64,000 nucleotides of DNA, from the NCBI RefSeq assembly GCF_007859675.1, contig NZ_CP042305.1, forward strand, positions 1,488,001 to 1,552,000, in the 5' to 3' direction. This document shows, one piece after another, positions 44,383 to 52,350 of the stretch; positions within the stretch are counted from its first letter, which is position 1, and every line of letters begins with the position of its first letter. This DNA is from Humibacter ginsenosidimutans. Lineage in GTDB: Bacteria; Actinomycetota; Actinomycetes; Actinomycetales; Microbacteriaceae. Made by a program: the position numbers and the translations under genes. The notes beneath the pieces are model-generated. The model did not search any database. It was not told where the DNA came from and saw only the letters and a program-made list of their open reading frames with translations.

Positions 44383-46881
44383 ATGCCTAGCAACTCGAGA
44401 CGCGTCCGTGCGTTGGCCAGATATCTGGCCGCATCACTCGGTGCGGCGGCGACAGTGATCGCGGTCTCGCTCGGCGGCGTCACCGCCGCGAACGCCGCAG
44501 AGGGAACGCCGACCGCGGTCGACAGCGTGACGTTCGAGAACACCACGTTCCAGGACCAGTCGACACAGACCCTGGATGTCTCGTGGCACGCCACCGAATC
44601 GCCCGCGACCAATCCCGTCGTCGTCTCGTTCGAGCTGCCCGACGGCCTGCACGGCGTCGGCGCCACGTTCGCGATCGACAACGGCACGTGCACGATCACG
44701 TCGACGACGGCCACCTGCACCATCGACCCCGACTACGTGACAGCGAACCCGGACAACATCCACGGCAGCTTCACCATGGGCGTGCAGGTCGACCTGAAGA
44801 ACCACGACACCGCGACCGGCCAAACATGGAACATCGGCGGTGTCGAGACCAACCCGGTCACCGTGACCAGCCGGTTCTGCTCGACGAACTGTCAGTGGAA
44901 CGGCACCGGCGCGAGCAAGTACGGGTCGTACAACAACAGCAATGACACGATCACCTGGACTGTGCAGGTGCCTTCCCATGGCGACGGTTTCACCACCGCC
45001 GGTGACGGAAAGTCCCTGGAGCCCGGTCAGACGATCACCGTCACCGATCCCTTCACCGGGAACCCGTTCACCATCCAGGACGGCTCGCCGTGGGTCAGCG
45101 TCGCAGGTTGCATGACCACCGATTCATGGGGCTACCAGAGCGCGCACTACACGACCCTCGACGCCACCGAGACCACGATCTCGGCCGACAAGACCTCTGT
45201 CGCGTTCACGACCGCAGCAGGCGGCTGCTCGGGCGTGACGGGGACCGACCCGACACCGCTGGTCGGCTCCGTGTACCAGGTGCACTGGACCGTCAAGGCC
45301 GAAGACGGCGGCAAGGGCGTCGTCGGTCCCGGCACGTACTCGAACACCGCGACCATCTCGGTGAACGGCACTGACACCAGCGTGACGGGCACGGCCACGC
45401 GCTACACCTACGGCGGCACCGCCGTCGGCGACAACTTCGGCCGCTTCGAGCTGAAGAAGGCGTTCGACACCACCGACACACTGCAGCCGCAGTCCGTCAC
45501 CGTCGATTACGTCATCAACTACCCGGGCGACGTGCCTCCCGCCACGTCCGGCTCGTTCACTCTCGGCGCCGACAACAACTGGAGCTACCTCAGCGACCAG
45601 ATCTTCAAGGGCTCCACCGTGACCCTCACCGAGGAGAACCCCGGTCCGGCGAACGTCGACTGGAGCACGGCACTCACCGACGGCAACGGCAACCCGGTGC
45701 AGGGTACGACCGGGCCGAACAGCACGTCGTACACGATCACCGTCGCGGGCAACGCCATCGGCAACTACACGCTGACGAACACCGGAACCGTTCCCGAGCA
45801 GGCGCAGAACGCGAAGAAGGTTCTCGACAACCCCGACGGCGTCACCCTGCCGCAAGGCACGAGCTTCGAGTTGGATGCCACGTGGCCCGACAACGCCGAC
45901 CTCGGCATCAAAGGCGGCTCGCAGAGCGTCGAGCTGCCGGCCGACGGCACGACCGTCGCGTTCCCGCAGCTTCCGGTCGGCGCGAACGTAACGTTCACCG
46001 AGAAGGCACCGACGGACATCCCGGGCGCCACCTGGACGGGTTCGACCGTGAGCCCCGGCACCCTCACCATCGGTCCGGACACCAAGACCGTCACGGTGAC
46101 GGCGACGAACACGCTCAAGCGCAACGTCGGCACGTTCAGCATCGAGAAGGACCTCACCGGTGACGCCGCAGGGCTCGTGACCGATCCGACGTTCGATGTC
46201 GACTACTCGTACCCGGCCGACCCCTCTCTGGGCATCGAGGCCGGCTCCGGAGTCGCGAAGGTGACCGCCGGCGGCACGCCGACCACGGTGACGGCTCCCG
46301 CAGGCGCCGTCGTGACGCTGAGCGAGAACCCGGTGAAGGTCACCGGCGGCACGTGGGCGCAGCCGGTGTTCACGCCCGGCGCGACGTTCACCGTCGCGCA
46401 GGACGAGAACGTCTCCGTCGGCTTGACCAATCTGATCACCCTCGACACCGGCGCGTTCAGCCTGCACAAGACGGTGAACGGCACGGGCGCGTCGAGCCTG
46501 CCGAAGAACACCACGTTCACCGTGCACTACTCGTACCCGGCCGGTACCGGATTCCTGGCGGGATCGGGCGACCTCGCGGTGAAGGCCGGTACGACGGTGA
46601 CGAGTCCGCAGCTCCCGTACGGAGCAGTGGTCACCCTGAAGGAGGATGCGCCCGCCACGGTCACCGGTGCGACCTGGTCGAAGCCCGTGTTCAGTCCGAG
46701 CACCGTGACGATCGGTGACGGCACGACGGCGAACGTCACCCTGACGAACACCCTCACCACCATCCCGGCCCCGTCGCTCGCCCACACCGGCTCCGACGTC
46801 AGCACTGCGGTGATCCCCGCTGCGGCTCTCCTGGTGGCCGGGCTCGCGATGCTGCTTCTGATGCGCCGCCGCCGGGCGTAG
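44383..46881 (+). CDS. cell-wall anchored surface protein with four DUF5979-type repeats and LAHTG sorting signal
   Basis: An 832-residue exported protein. A signal peptide (cleavage near ANA-AEG, about residue 38) is followed by ~310 residues of adhesin-like beta sandwich. Four repeats of about 110 residues start near 353, 476, 582 and 689, each ending in a TLTNT-like strand, as in collagen-binding/DUF5979 stalk domains. The C-terminus has LAHTG (799-803), a hydrophobic helix and RRRRA, a sorting signal of the LAxTG kind used by class E sortases. No sortase is present in the window. The ATG at 44383 has AAAGGG upstream. A role in surface adhesion is inferred. Confidence 0.88.
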   Translation: MPSNSRRVRALARYLAASLGAAATVIAVSLGGVTAANAAEGTPTAVDSVTFENTTFQDQSTQTLDVSWHATESPATNPVVVSFELPDGLHGVGATFAIDNGTCTITSTTATCTIDPDYVTANPDNIHGSFTMGVQVDLKNHDTATGQTWNIGGVETNPVTVTSRFCSTNCQWNGTGASKYGSYNNSNDTITWTVQVPSHGDGFTTAGDGKSLEPGQTITVTDPFTGNPFTIQDGSPWVSVAGCMTTDSWGYQSAHYTTLDATETTISADKTSVAFTTAAGGCSGVTGTDPTPLVGSVYQVHWTVKAEDGGKGVVGPGTYSNTATISVNGTDTSVTGTATRYTYGGTAVGDNFGRFELKKAFDTTDTLQPQSVTVDYVINYPGDVPPATSGSFTLGADNNWSYLSDQIFKGSTVTLTEENPGPANVDWSTALTDGNGNPVQGTTGPNSTSYTITVAGNAIGNYTLTNTGTVPEQAQNAKKVLDNPDGVTLPQGTSFELDATWPDNADLGIKGGSQSVELPADGTTVAFPQLPVGANVTFTEKAPTDIPGATWTGSTVSPGTLTIGPDTKTVTVTATNTLKRNVGTFSIEKDLTGDAAGLVTDPTFDVDYSYPADPSLGIEAGSGVAKVTAGGTPTTVTAPAGAVVTLSENPVKVTGGTWAQPVFTPGATFTVAQDENVSVGLTNLITLDTGAFSLHKTVNGTGASSLPKNTTFTVHYSYPAGTGFLAGSGDLAVKAGTTVTSPQLPYGAVVTLKEDAPATVTGATWSKPVFSPSTVTIGDGTTANVTLTNTLTTIPAPSLAHTGSDVSTAVIPAAALLVAGLAMLLLMRRRRA

Positions 46882-46925
46882 TCCTCCCCCCGAGGCTGCG
46901 GCCGCACCGCTCACATCAGGAGCAC

Positions 46926-46964
46926 CACGTCGGCGCCGAGGATCCCGTCCTCGGCGCCGACGTG
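46926..46964. terminator. 17-bp stem terminator after the surface protein gene
   Basis: A perfect 17-bp stem (46926-46942 with 46948-46964) with a 5-nt TCCCG loop, 44 bp past the stop. There is no T run. The following lipoprotein gene therefore probably has its own promoter. Confidence 0.75.
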
Positions 46965-47029
46965 TGTCTGACGGCACGGATGCTGCACAGAACACGCGGC
47001 AGAGGTCGAAGCGGGGCGAGGATGGAGGC

Positions 47030-48196
47030 GTGCGCACCACCGCTCGTCGCATCACGATGCTGCTGGCCGCCTCGGCCGCGCTGCTCGTGCTGACCGGGAT
47101 GACCGGCTGCGCCGTCGATCGGGCCGAGCCTCGACCGGGGGCCACGGCATCCGACGGCTGGAGCAGCATCCCGCTCCCGGCGAAGGGCGCGAGGGTGCTC
47201 GTGCTGCTGGGCGCAGGCGACAGGATGCTCGCGCTCGGGTCGCGGCCGACGGCATCCGGTCGCGAGCCCGCAGCCTGGTCCACCCCGGATCTGCGGCGGT
47301 GGACCGCACTGACCATCCATCCGGTCACCGGCTACGGTCGGGTCGCGGAGCTCGTCAAGGGTGCCGTGACGCACGGTCGTGTCGTCGCGTACGGGCAGGC
47401 GTTCGGGGGCGCGCACAGCAACCCGCGGCCGACCGTGTGGAACGGAACCCTGCACGCGCTGACGGAGCACGAGCAGCCGTTCACGATGTTCGGCGGCGAA
47501 GACGCGCTCGATGTCGCCGCCGAGGCCGCCGACGACCGCACCGCGCTGCTCGTCGGATCGTGGCTCGGCATGAGCGGCCGCTATGGGGCGACGGTCTGGC
47601 GCTCGGCCTCCGGCACGACCTGGCGGCGGTACGCCGACCTGGCCTCGCTCGCGTCGGCACCGGGCGAGCAGACCAGTGCGGCAGGAGTCGCTGCCTCGAC
47701 ACACGGATTCGTCGTGACCGGCGCCTCGCAGCACAACACCGGTTCCGGGCCGCCCAGCACCGCGCTGGCGTGGATCTCCGGCGACGGGAGCACGTGGTCG
47801 CGGATCGCCCTGCCCGCCGCCGAGAGCGCCGTGGCGAGCCGTGCGGCATGCACCGCCACGGCATGTGTCGTGATCGGCAGCACGCTGGCCGCGACTCAGC
47901 ATGCGCTGTGCTGGAGCCTCGACAACGGTGGGCGGGTGATCGCCGCGTCAGAGGGCCCGGGCGAAGGCCTGGTCGAGGCGACGCAGGTGGTCGCCGCCGC
48001 CGACAGGGCCTGGGCCGTCGTCGACGTCGACCGCGTCGCACACGCGTTCGCGATCGATCAGGGCTGCACCGACTGGCACGAGATCACGCTGCCGGGCAAG
48101 GCCGAGACGGCCGTGCTGAACGACTTCCACGGGCGGCTCGTCCTCGCCGAAACGGGGTCTGAGGACTCGCGGCTGTGGGTGCGAACCGCTCAGTGA
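47030..48196 (+). CDS. exported lipoprotein with beta-propeller-like repeats
   Basis: A 388-residue protein of unknown function. The N-terminus is RTTARR, a hydrophobic core and a lipobox MTGC (about 24-27), so it is lipid-anchored outside the cell. The mature part has repeated Trp/Ser/Asp turns (WSTPDLRRWT, WRSASGTTWRR, WISGDGSTWSR), like the Asp-box blades of sialidase-type beta propellers. Catalytic sialidase residues are not evident. It starts at a GTG with GGAGG 2-4 nt upstream; an ATG at 47057 would shorten the signal peptide too much. Confidence 0.75.
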   Translation: MRTTARRITMLLAASAALLVLTGMTGCAVDRAEPRPGATASDGWSSIPLPAKGARVLVLLGAGDRMLALGSRPTASGREPAAWSTPDLRRWTALTIHPVTGYGRVAELVKGAVTHGRVVAYGQAFGGAHSNPRPTVWNGTLHALTEHEQPFTMFGGEDALDVAAEAADDRTALLVGSWLGMSGRYGATVWRSASGTTWRRYADLASLASAPGEQTSAAGVAASTHGFVVTGASQHNTGSGPPSTALAWISGDGSTWSRIALPAAESAVASRAACTATACVVIGSTLAATQHALCWSLDNGGRVIAASEGPGEGLVEATQVVAAADRAWAVVDVDRVAHAFAIDQGCTDWHEITLPGKAETAVLNDFHGRLVLAETGSEDSRLWVRTAQ

Positions 48197-48202
48197 GTCG
48201 CC

Positions 48203-48288
48203 GTGCCGGAAATCGGAGCTTCGTCGCGACACGCCGCCGGTGCACCGCGACGCACCGCGTGTCGCGACGAAGTTCCGATTTGCCGCAC
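48203..48288. terminator. long inverted repeat between convergent genes
   Basis: The core arms (48210-48234, 48257-48281) match at 24 of 25 positions, and extend to 32 positions with three mismatches in total (48203-48234, 48257-48288). The loop is 22 nt. It fills the gap between the lipoprotein and nrdB stops and would end transcription both ways. Its unusual length and the CGTCGCGACG core suggest a repetitive palindromic element. Confidence 0.7.
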
Positions 48289-48291
48289 ACC

Positions 48292-49275
48292 CTAGCTCGA
48301 GGCCTTCGCGTTCGACTCGTACGACGTGTTGATCGACTCGAAGAAGTTCACGAGCTCGAGCGTGTCGTTGGCAGCGGCCATCCACTTCGCCGGGTTCGTC
48401 ACGTTGTACTCGGCGCCGAAGCCGAGCTCCTCGAGCCGTCGGTCGGCCAGGTACTTGACGTACTGGTTGATGTAGTTCGCGTTGAGGCCGAGGATGCCAC
48501 CGGGCAGCAGGTCGTTGTTGTACTGCTCCTCCATCTCGACGGCGTCCAAGATCATCTGCTTGATCTCGGCGGCGAACTCCGGCGTCTGCAGGTCGGGGTT
48601 CTCCTCCAGCACCGTGAGGATGAGGTTCATGCCGAACTTCAGGTGAAGCGACTCGTCGCGCACGATCCAGTCGATGAGCGACCCGAAGTTGCGCAGCAGG
48701 TTCCGCTGGCGGAACGACAGCGCCACCATGAAGCCCGAGTAGAACCAGATGCCCTCGAGGATGATGTTGTACGCCACGAGGTTGCGGATGAAGTCCTGCT
48801 TGCCCTCTGTGGTGGTGATGTCGAGCTTCTGCTCGAGCATGCGCCGGATGTACCTGACCTCGAACTCCTCCTTGCGCGCCATCGAGGGAACGTCCACGTG
48901 CGAGGCGTAGGCCTGCTCGCGGTCGATCGGGAAGGTCTCGAGCACGTACTCGAACGACATCGAGTGGTTCGCCTCCTCCCACATCTGCTTCGCGAGGTAG
49001 AGGTGCGCTTCGGCGGCGTTGAGGTAGGGATAGACACCGAACGCGAGCGCCTTGTTCACGAGCAGCTCGTTCGGGTTGAAGTAGCTGACCAGGAACGTCA
49101 CCGCATGGCGCTCCTCATCCGTCATCTTCTTGAAGTCCGCGAGGTCTTCGCCGAGCTGGATCTCGTTCGGGAACCAGGTGTTGGCCACGGCCTGGTCGTA
49201 CAGGTCCATCGCCCACTGATACTTCACCGGCTTCAGCAGCAGGCCCTCTTCGATGCCGGTTCCCAGGATTCCCAT
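48292..49275 (-). CDS. nrdB: ribonucleotide reductase small subunit, class Ic-like
   Basis: A 327-residue R2 protein that makes the radical used to reduce ribonucleotides. Metal ligands by alignment to E. coli R2 are Glu70 (NPNELLVNK, Asp84 in E. coli), Glu101 and His104 (WEEANHSMSF), Glu174 (LEGIWFY), Glu208 and His211 (RDESLHL). The radical Tyr122 of E. coli corresponds to Phe108 here. Phe plus Glu at these two sites is the mark of class Ic enzymes such as the chlamydial one, which use a Mn/Fe centre. The ATG at 49275 begins MGILGTGIEE. It is downstream of nrdA and the small CxxC frame in one operon. Confidence 0.93.
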   Translation of the reverse strand: MGILGTGIEEGLLLKPVKYQWAMDLYDQAVANTWFPNEIQLGEDLADFKKMTDEERHAVTFLVSYFNPNELLVNKALAFGVYPYLNAAEAHLYLAKQMWEEANHSMSFEYVLETFPIDREQAYASHVDVPSMARKEEFEVRYIRRMLEQKLDITTTEGKQDFIRNLVAYNIILEGIWFYSGFMVALSFRQRNLLRNFGSLIDWIVRDESLHLKFGMNLILTVLEENPDLQTPEFAAEIKQMILDAVEMEEQYNNDLLPGGILGLNANYINQYVKYLADRRLEELGFGAEYNVTNPAKWMAAANDTLELVNFFESINTSYESNAKASS

Positions 49276-49330
49276 TTCTTCTCTCGATTCGGTTCTTCGT
49301 CTGATGTGGTCGGTTACGGTCAGTCCGCGG

Positions 49331-49426
49331 CTACTGGCAGGACTCGCACTGGAAGGCCTCCATGGGGTCTTCCGGCACAAAGTAATCGCCGACGAGCTGC
49401 AGGTCGTTCTGCGTTCCTTCGTTCAC
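49331..49426 (-). CDS. 31-residue frame carrying the NrdA C-terminal CxxC tail
   Basis: A GTG at 49426 overlaps the nrdA stop (GTGA). The product is 31 residues, starting VNEGTQNDLQLVGDYFVPED and ending in FQCESCQ. The end is the Cys-x-x-Cys tail that in class I NrdA enters the active site and reduces the catalytic disulfide. NrdA here lacks it. A GGTGAG sequence lies 5 nt upstream. An in-frame stop four codons before the GTG leaves almost no room for frameshifting. It may be a separate peptide made by translational coupling, or a NrdA tail split by a sequence error. The 55-bp gap to nrdB has only its ribosome site. Confidence 0.65.
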   Translation of the reverse strand: MNEGTQNDLQLVGDYFVPEDPMEAFQCESCQ

Positions 49427-51903
49427 TTGGTCTCACCCCCGGCCACGCCTCCGAAGCCGAACCCGCGACGGGCGGGAGCCGGCGCTGTTGCCTGGCCGGC
49501 GGCATCCGCCGACCCCGCGCCGACGCCCGCGGGCACCGCGCCGAAGCCCTTGCGGGCCCCGCCGATCTCCTCGGCCTTGTTCACGCGCACCGTGGTCTGC
49601 TCGGCCTGGTGGCGCGGCTTCATGTGCAGGTAATAGGTGGTCTTGACGCCGCGCTCCCACGCCGCCGAGTAGATGTCGACCATGTCGCCCACATCGCGCG
49701 ACTCGAGGTAGATGTTGCGGCTGATGGCCTGGTCGATCCACTTCTGCGCACGCGCCGCGACCTCGAGGAACGCGTAGGGCGAGAGCTGGAAGCTCGTCTT
49801 GTACACCTTCTTGATGTCGTCGGGAATGTCGGCGATGCCCTGGATGTCACCCTGGCTGCGCAGCACCTGCTCGCGCACCTTCTCCCAGAGGCCGTGCTGC
49901 TGCAACGCGTTCACCAGGTTGCGGTTCACCTCGAGGAACTTGCCGTTCGAGGTGGAGCGGCTGAAGATCTGCGAGAACTGCGGGTCGAAGCCCGGCGTGG
50001 TGCCCGCGACGAGACCGATGGATGCCGTCGGCGCGACCGCCATCAGCGTCGCGTTGCGCATCCCGCCCTTCACGCGCTCGCGCAGGACGTCCCAGTCGAG
50101 ACGGGTCGTGCGGTTCACCTTGATCTCGACGCCACGGTCCTGCTCGGTGAGGGCCAGGGTGTCGAACGGCACGAGCCCCTGCGACCAGCGGGAGCCTGCG
50201 AAGTTCGGGTACGCACCGCGCTCGGCCGCCAGGTCGACGGACTCCTCGATGGCGTAGTACGAAATGCGCTCCGCCACCTCGTCGATGAGGTCGTACGCCT
50301 CTTCGGACTCGTAGCTGAGACCGAGCCGCTCGACGACGTCCGTGAAGCCCATGATGCCGAGTCCCACCGCGCGGTTGTTGATGTTGGCGTTGTCCGCTTC
50401 CGGCACCGACGACATGGTGATGTCGATCAGGTTGTCGAGCTGGCGAACGGCCAGACGCGCGCTGCGCTCGATGGTCGCCCAGTTGAACGTGCCGTCGTCC
50501 TGCAGGTGACGGGAGAGGTTGATCGAGGCCAGGTTGCAGACCGCGATGTTGTCGATGTCCTGCGGCAGGCAGATCTCCGTGCACAGGTTGGAGAGGTGGA
50601 TCGTGCCCGTGTTGTTGTTCAGGGCACGGTTGTTGATGGTGTCCTTCCAGGTGAGCCACGGGTGAGCCGTCGTCTGCAGGCTCATCAGAATGTCCTTGAA
50701 CTGCTGCCTGGCGGGCATCCTCTTGAACATGCGCAGCCGGCCGGCCTCGGCCTCGGCGGCGTAGAACGCGTAGCGCTCGGAGAACGCCTTGCCGTACAGC
50801 TCGTTGAGGTCGGCGACCTCGAGCGGGTCGAAGAGGTACCACGGCTCGTCGTTCTGCACGCGCTTCATGAACTCGTCGCTGATCCACACCGCGGTGTTGG
50901 CCGTGCGCGTGCGGCGGTAGGGGTCGCCGGAGTTCTGTCGCAGATCGAGGAAGTCGGGGAAGTCGAGGTGCCAGTTCTCCATGTAGAACGCAAGGGCGCC
51001 GAACTTCTTGCCGCCGCGGCTGACCGCGCGCAGCACCGAGTCGATGGTGTGCATGAACGGGATCGGCCCGGTCGACACGGTGTTGTTGGAGCGGATCGGC
51101 GACCCCTGCGAGCGCAGCTTGGTGACCGAGAGCCCGATGCCGCCTGTGCCCTTGGTGATCCACATCACGTCGCGCACGCTCTTGGCGATGTGCTCGATGT
51201 CGTCGTGCATCTCCATGACGAAACAGTTGGAGAGCTGCGGCGTCTTCGTGCCCGCGTTGACCAGCGTGGAGCCGGCGGCGAGGTAGTCGAGACGCGACAT
51301 CGTCTCGTAGAACTCGATGGCGATCCCCGTGGGATCGGCCTCATTGAGCGAGAGGCCCATGGCGATGCGCATCCAGAAGTACTGCGGCACCTCCAGCGGG
51401 TCGCCGTTGCGCGCCTTGATGCCGTAGCGGTTGTTCAACGTGACGAGGCCGATGTACTTGAGCAGGCCGTCATTGCTCGGCTCGAGCACCCCCGCGAGGC
51501 GGTTCAGGTCGAAGAGGTCGGTGAAGCGGGGGTCGAGCAGATCTTCGGCGACGCCGCGCTCGATGTACGGCACGAAGCCCTCGCGGTGCAGCCGCTTGAG
51601 CTCCTCGTCGTCCTCGTAGTCGCCGAGGACGCGCTTGTAGATGGTCTTGAGCAGCAGCCTGGCGGCGACCGTGTCGAACGCCGGGTCGTCCTTGACGTTC
51701 TGCAACGCCACCTGGATCACCGCCTCGTCGAGCTGCTGCGTGGTGATTCCGTCGAACAGCGTCAGCTCGAGCTCGCTCGCGATCTGGGTCACCCAGGTGA
51801 TGTTCTCGTCGAGACCCTCCGACGCCTTCTCGATCGCCAGATTGATCTTGTTCGCGTCGTACGGCTCCCGCTCACCGTTGCGCTTCACGACCGTGATTGT
51901 CAC
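49423..51903 (-). CDS. nrdA: ribonucleotide reductase large subunit, lacking its CxxC tail
   Basis: An 826-residue R1 protein that reduces ribonucleoside diphosphates. An ATP-cone is at the N-terminus (VVKRNGEREPYDANKI). The active site has Cys in LSNCFV, Asn-Cys-Glu in LSNLCTEI, and Cys in AVCNLASIN. The radical path Tyr pair is 757-758 (KTTYYLHMKPR). After this comes a 68-residue linker with two ARKGFG/ARRGFGFGG units, ending GGETK. The usual terminal CxxC is missing and is found in the overlapping small frame. The GTG at 51903 has GAGG 4-5 nt upstream; an ATG at 51927 lacks one. Confidence 0.93.
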   Translation of the reverse strand: MTITVVKRNGEREPYDANKINLAIEKASEGLDENITWVTQIASELELTLFDGITTQQLDEAVIQVALQNVKDDPAFDTVAARLLLKTIYKRVLGDYEDDEELKRLHREGFVPYIERGVAEDLLDPRFTDLFDLNRLAGVLEPSNDGLLKYIGLVTLNNRYGIKARNGDPLEVPQYFWMRIAMGLSLNEADPTGIAIEFYETMSRLDYLAAGSTLVNAGTKTPQLSNCFVMEMHDDIEHIAKSVRDVMWITKGTGGIGLSVTKLRSQGSPIRSNNTVSTGPIPFMHTIDSVLRAVSRGGKKFGALAFYMENWHLDFPDFLDLRQNSGDPYRRTRTANTAVWISDEFMKRVQNDEPWYLFDPLEVADLNELYGKAFSERYAFYAAEAEAGRLRMFKRMPARQQFKDILMSLQTTAHPWLTWKDTINNRALNNNTGTIHLSNLCTEICLPQDIDNIAVCNLASINLSRHLQDDGTFNWATIERSARLAVRQLDNLIDITMSSVPEADNANINNRAVGLGIMGFTDVVERLGLSYESEEAYDLIDEVAERISYYAIEESVDLAAERGAYPNFAGSRWSQGLVPFDTLALTEQDRGVEIKVNRTTRLDWDVLRERVKGGMRNATLMAVAPTASIGLVAGTTPGFDPQFSQIFSRSTSNGKFLEVNRNLVNALQQHGLWEKVREQVLRSQGDIQGIADIPDDIKKVYKTSFQLSPYAFLEVAARAQKWIDQAISRNIYLESRDVGDMVDIYSAAWERGVKTTYYLHMKPRHQAEQTTVRVNKAEEIGGARKGFGAVPAGVGAGSADAAGQATAPAPARRGFGFGGVAGGETK

Positions 51904-52196
51904 TTCGCCTCTTCCTCTACTGCTCATCGGATGCCTGCCGGTGGGCGGCATCCACCGCCCCACGTTGCGTGGGGTCGCCGAAGCGTTCTGGTTCGTTTGC
52001 GTGCACGAACCGGATGCCCCGTCTCCCCCCTGTACACCGGCTCGGGGTTCGCATCCCGAACCGGTGGCGCCGTGCGTCGTCGTCCCTCATCGTGCGGCAG
52101 GCCACCGACATCCGTTTCGCCCGATCAACTGCCGGATCGGACGGCGGAAACCGCTGCCTGCCGGCTCTGGGAGGCCCCCAACGGAACCGGCGTGTG
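51904..52196 (-). promoter_or_regulatory. structured leader of the nrdAB operon
   Basis: About 290 bp without a gene between the NrdR boxes and nrdA. On the mRNA side it can form hairpins at 52035-52066 (11 of 12 bp), 51990-52011 (6 bp), 51958-51974 (7 bp, 3-nt loop) and 51929-51953 (10 bp with one bulge). The last sits just before the ribosome site. No cobalamin riboswitch core was found. The length and fold suggest leader-based control. Confidence 0.45.
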
Positions 52197-52245
52197 ACCA
52201 CTATATAGCGGGGTCCCCGCGAGCGGCCAACCCCAGATGTTGTGG
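52197..52245 (-). promoter_or_regulatory. two NrdR-box-like sites
   Basis: Site 1 is centred on the palindrome CTATATAG (52201-52208). Site 2 reads CAACATCTGG on the minus strand (52233-52242). Both fit the NrdR core CwAtATaTwG, at nine and seven of ten positions. Their centres are 33 bp apart, near three helix turns, as NrdR needs. NrdR represses nrd genes when dATP is high. Confidence 0.6.
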
Positions 52246-52250
52246 GCGTG

Positions 52251-52291
52251 TCGTCCACAGACTGTGGAAACCTTCGCCGGAGTTTTCCACA
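52251..52291. promoter_or_regulatory. cluster of three DnaA-box-like sequences upstream of nrdA
   Basis: TCGTCCACA (52251-52259), GTTTCCACA on the minus strand (52263-52271) and TTTTCCACA (52283-52291). Against TTATCCACA they match at 7, 7 and 8 of 9 positions. The first two also form a TCCACA-GAC-TGTGGA inverted repeat. In E. coli, DnaA boxes at nrdAB tie dNTP supply to replication start; the same is inferred here. Confidence 0.5.
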
Positions 52292-52335
52292 TTTGCACAC
52301 CCTGCCCGTGGCACGGGGAACCCCTGGTCGCGCCA

Positions 52336-52341
52336 TAGAAT
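52336..52341 (+). promoter_or_regulatory. -10 box of the MFS gene, probably leaderless
   Basis: TAGAAT ends 9 nt before the GTG at 52351, in the same CATAGAATCGA context as at hrpA. Confidence 0.55.
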
Positions 52342-52350
52342 CGATCGTTA

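Noticed and set aside
49423..49440. Programmed ribosomal frameshift joining NrdA to its tail
   Set aside because: The allowed window is about three codons between an in-frame stop and the nrdA stop, and no slippery heptamer or downstream pseudoknot was evident. Kept only as a minor alternative.
51904..52196. Possible cobalamin riboswitch before nrdA
   Set aside because: No B12-box or conserved core was seen, and the class Ic enzyme does not need B12.
48197..52197. 1340-codon plus-strand frame opposite nrdAB
   Set aside because: It mirrors the real nrdA and nrdB genes on the minus strand and has no recognisable domain.
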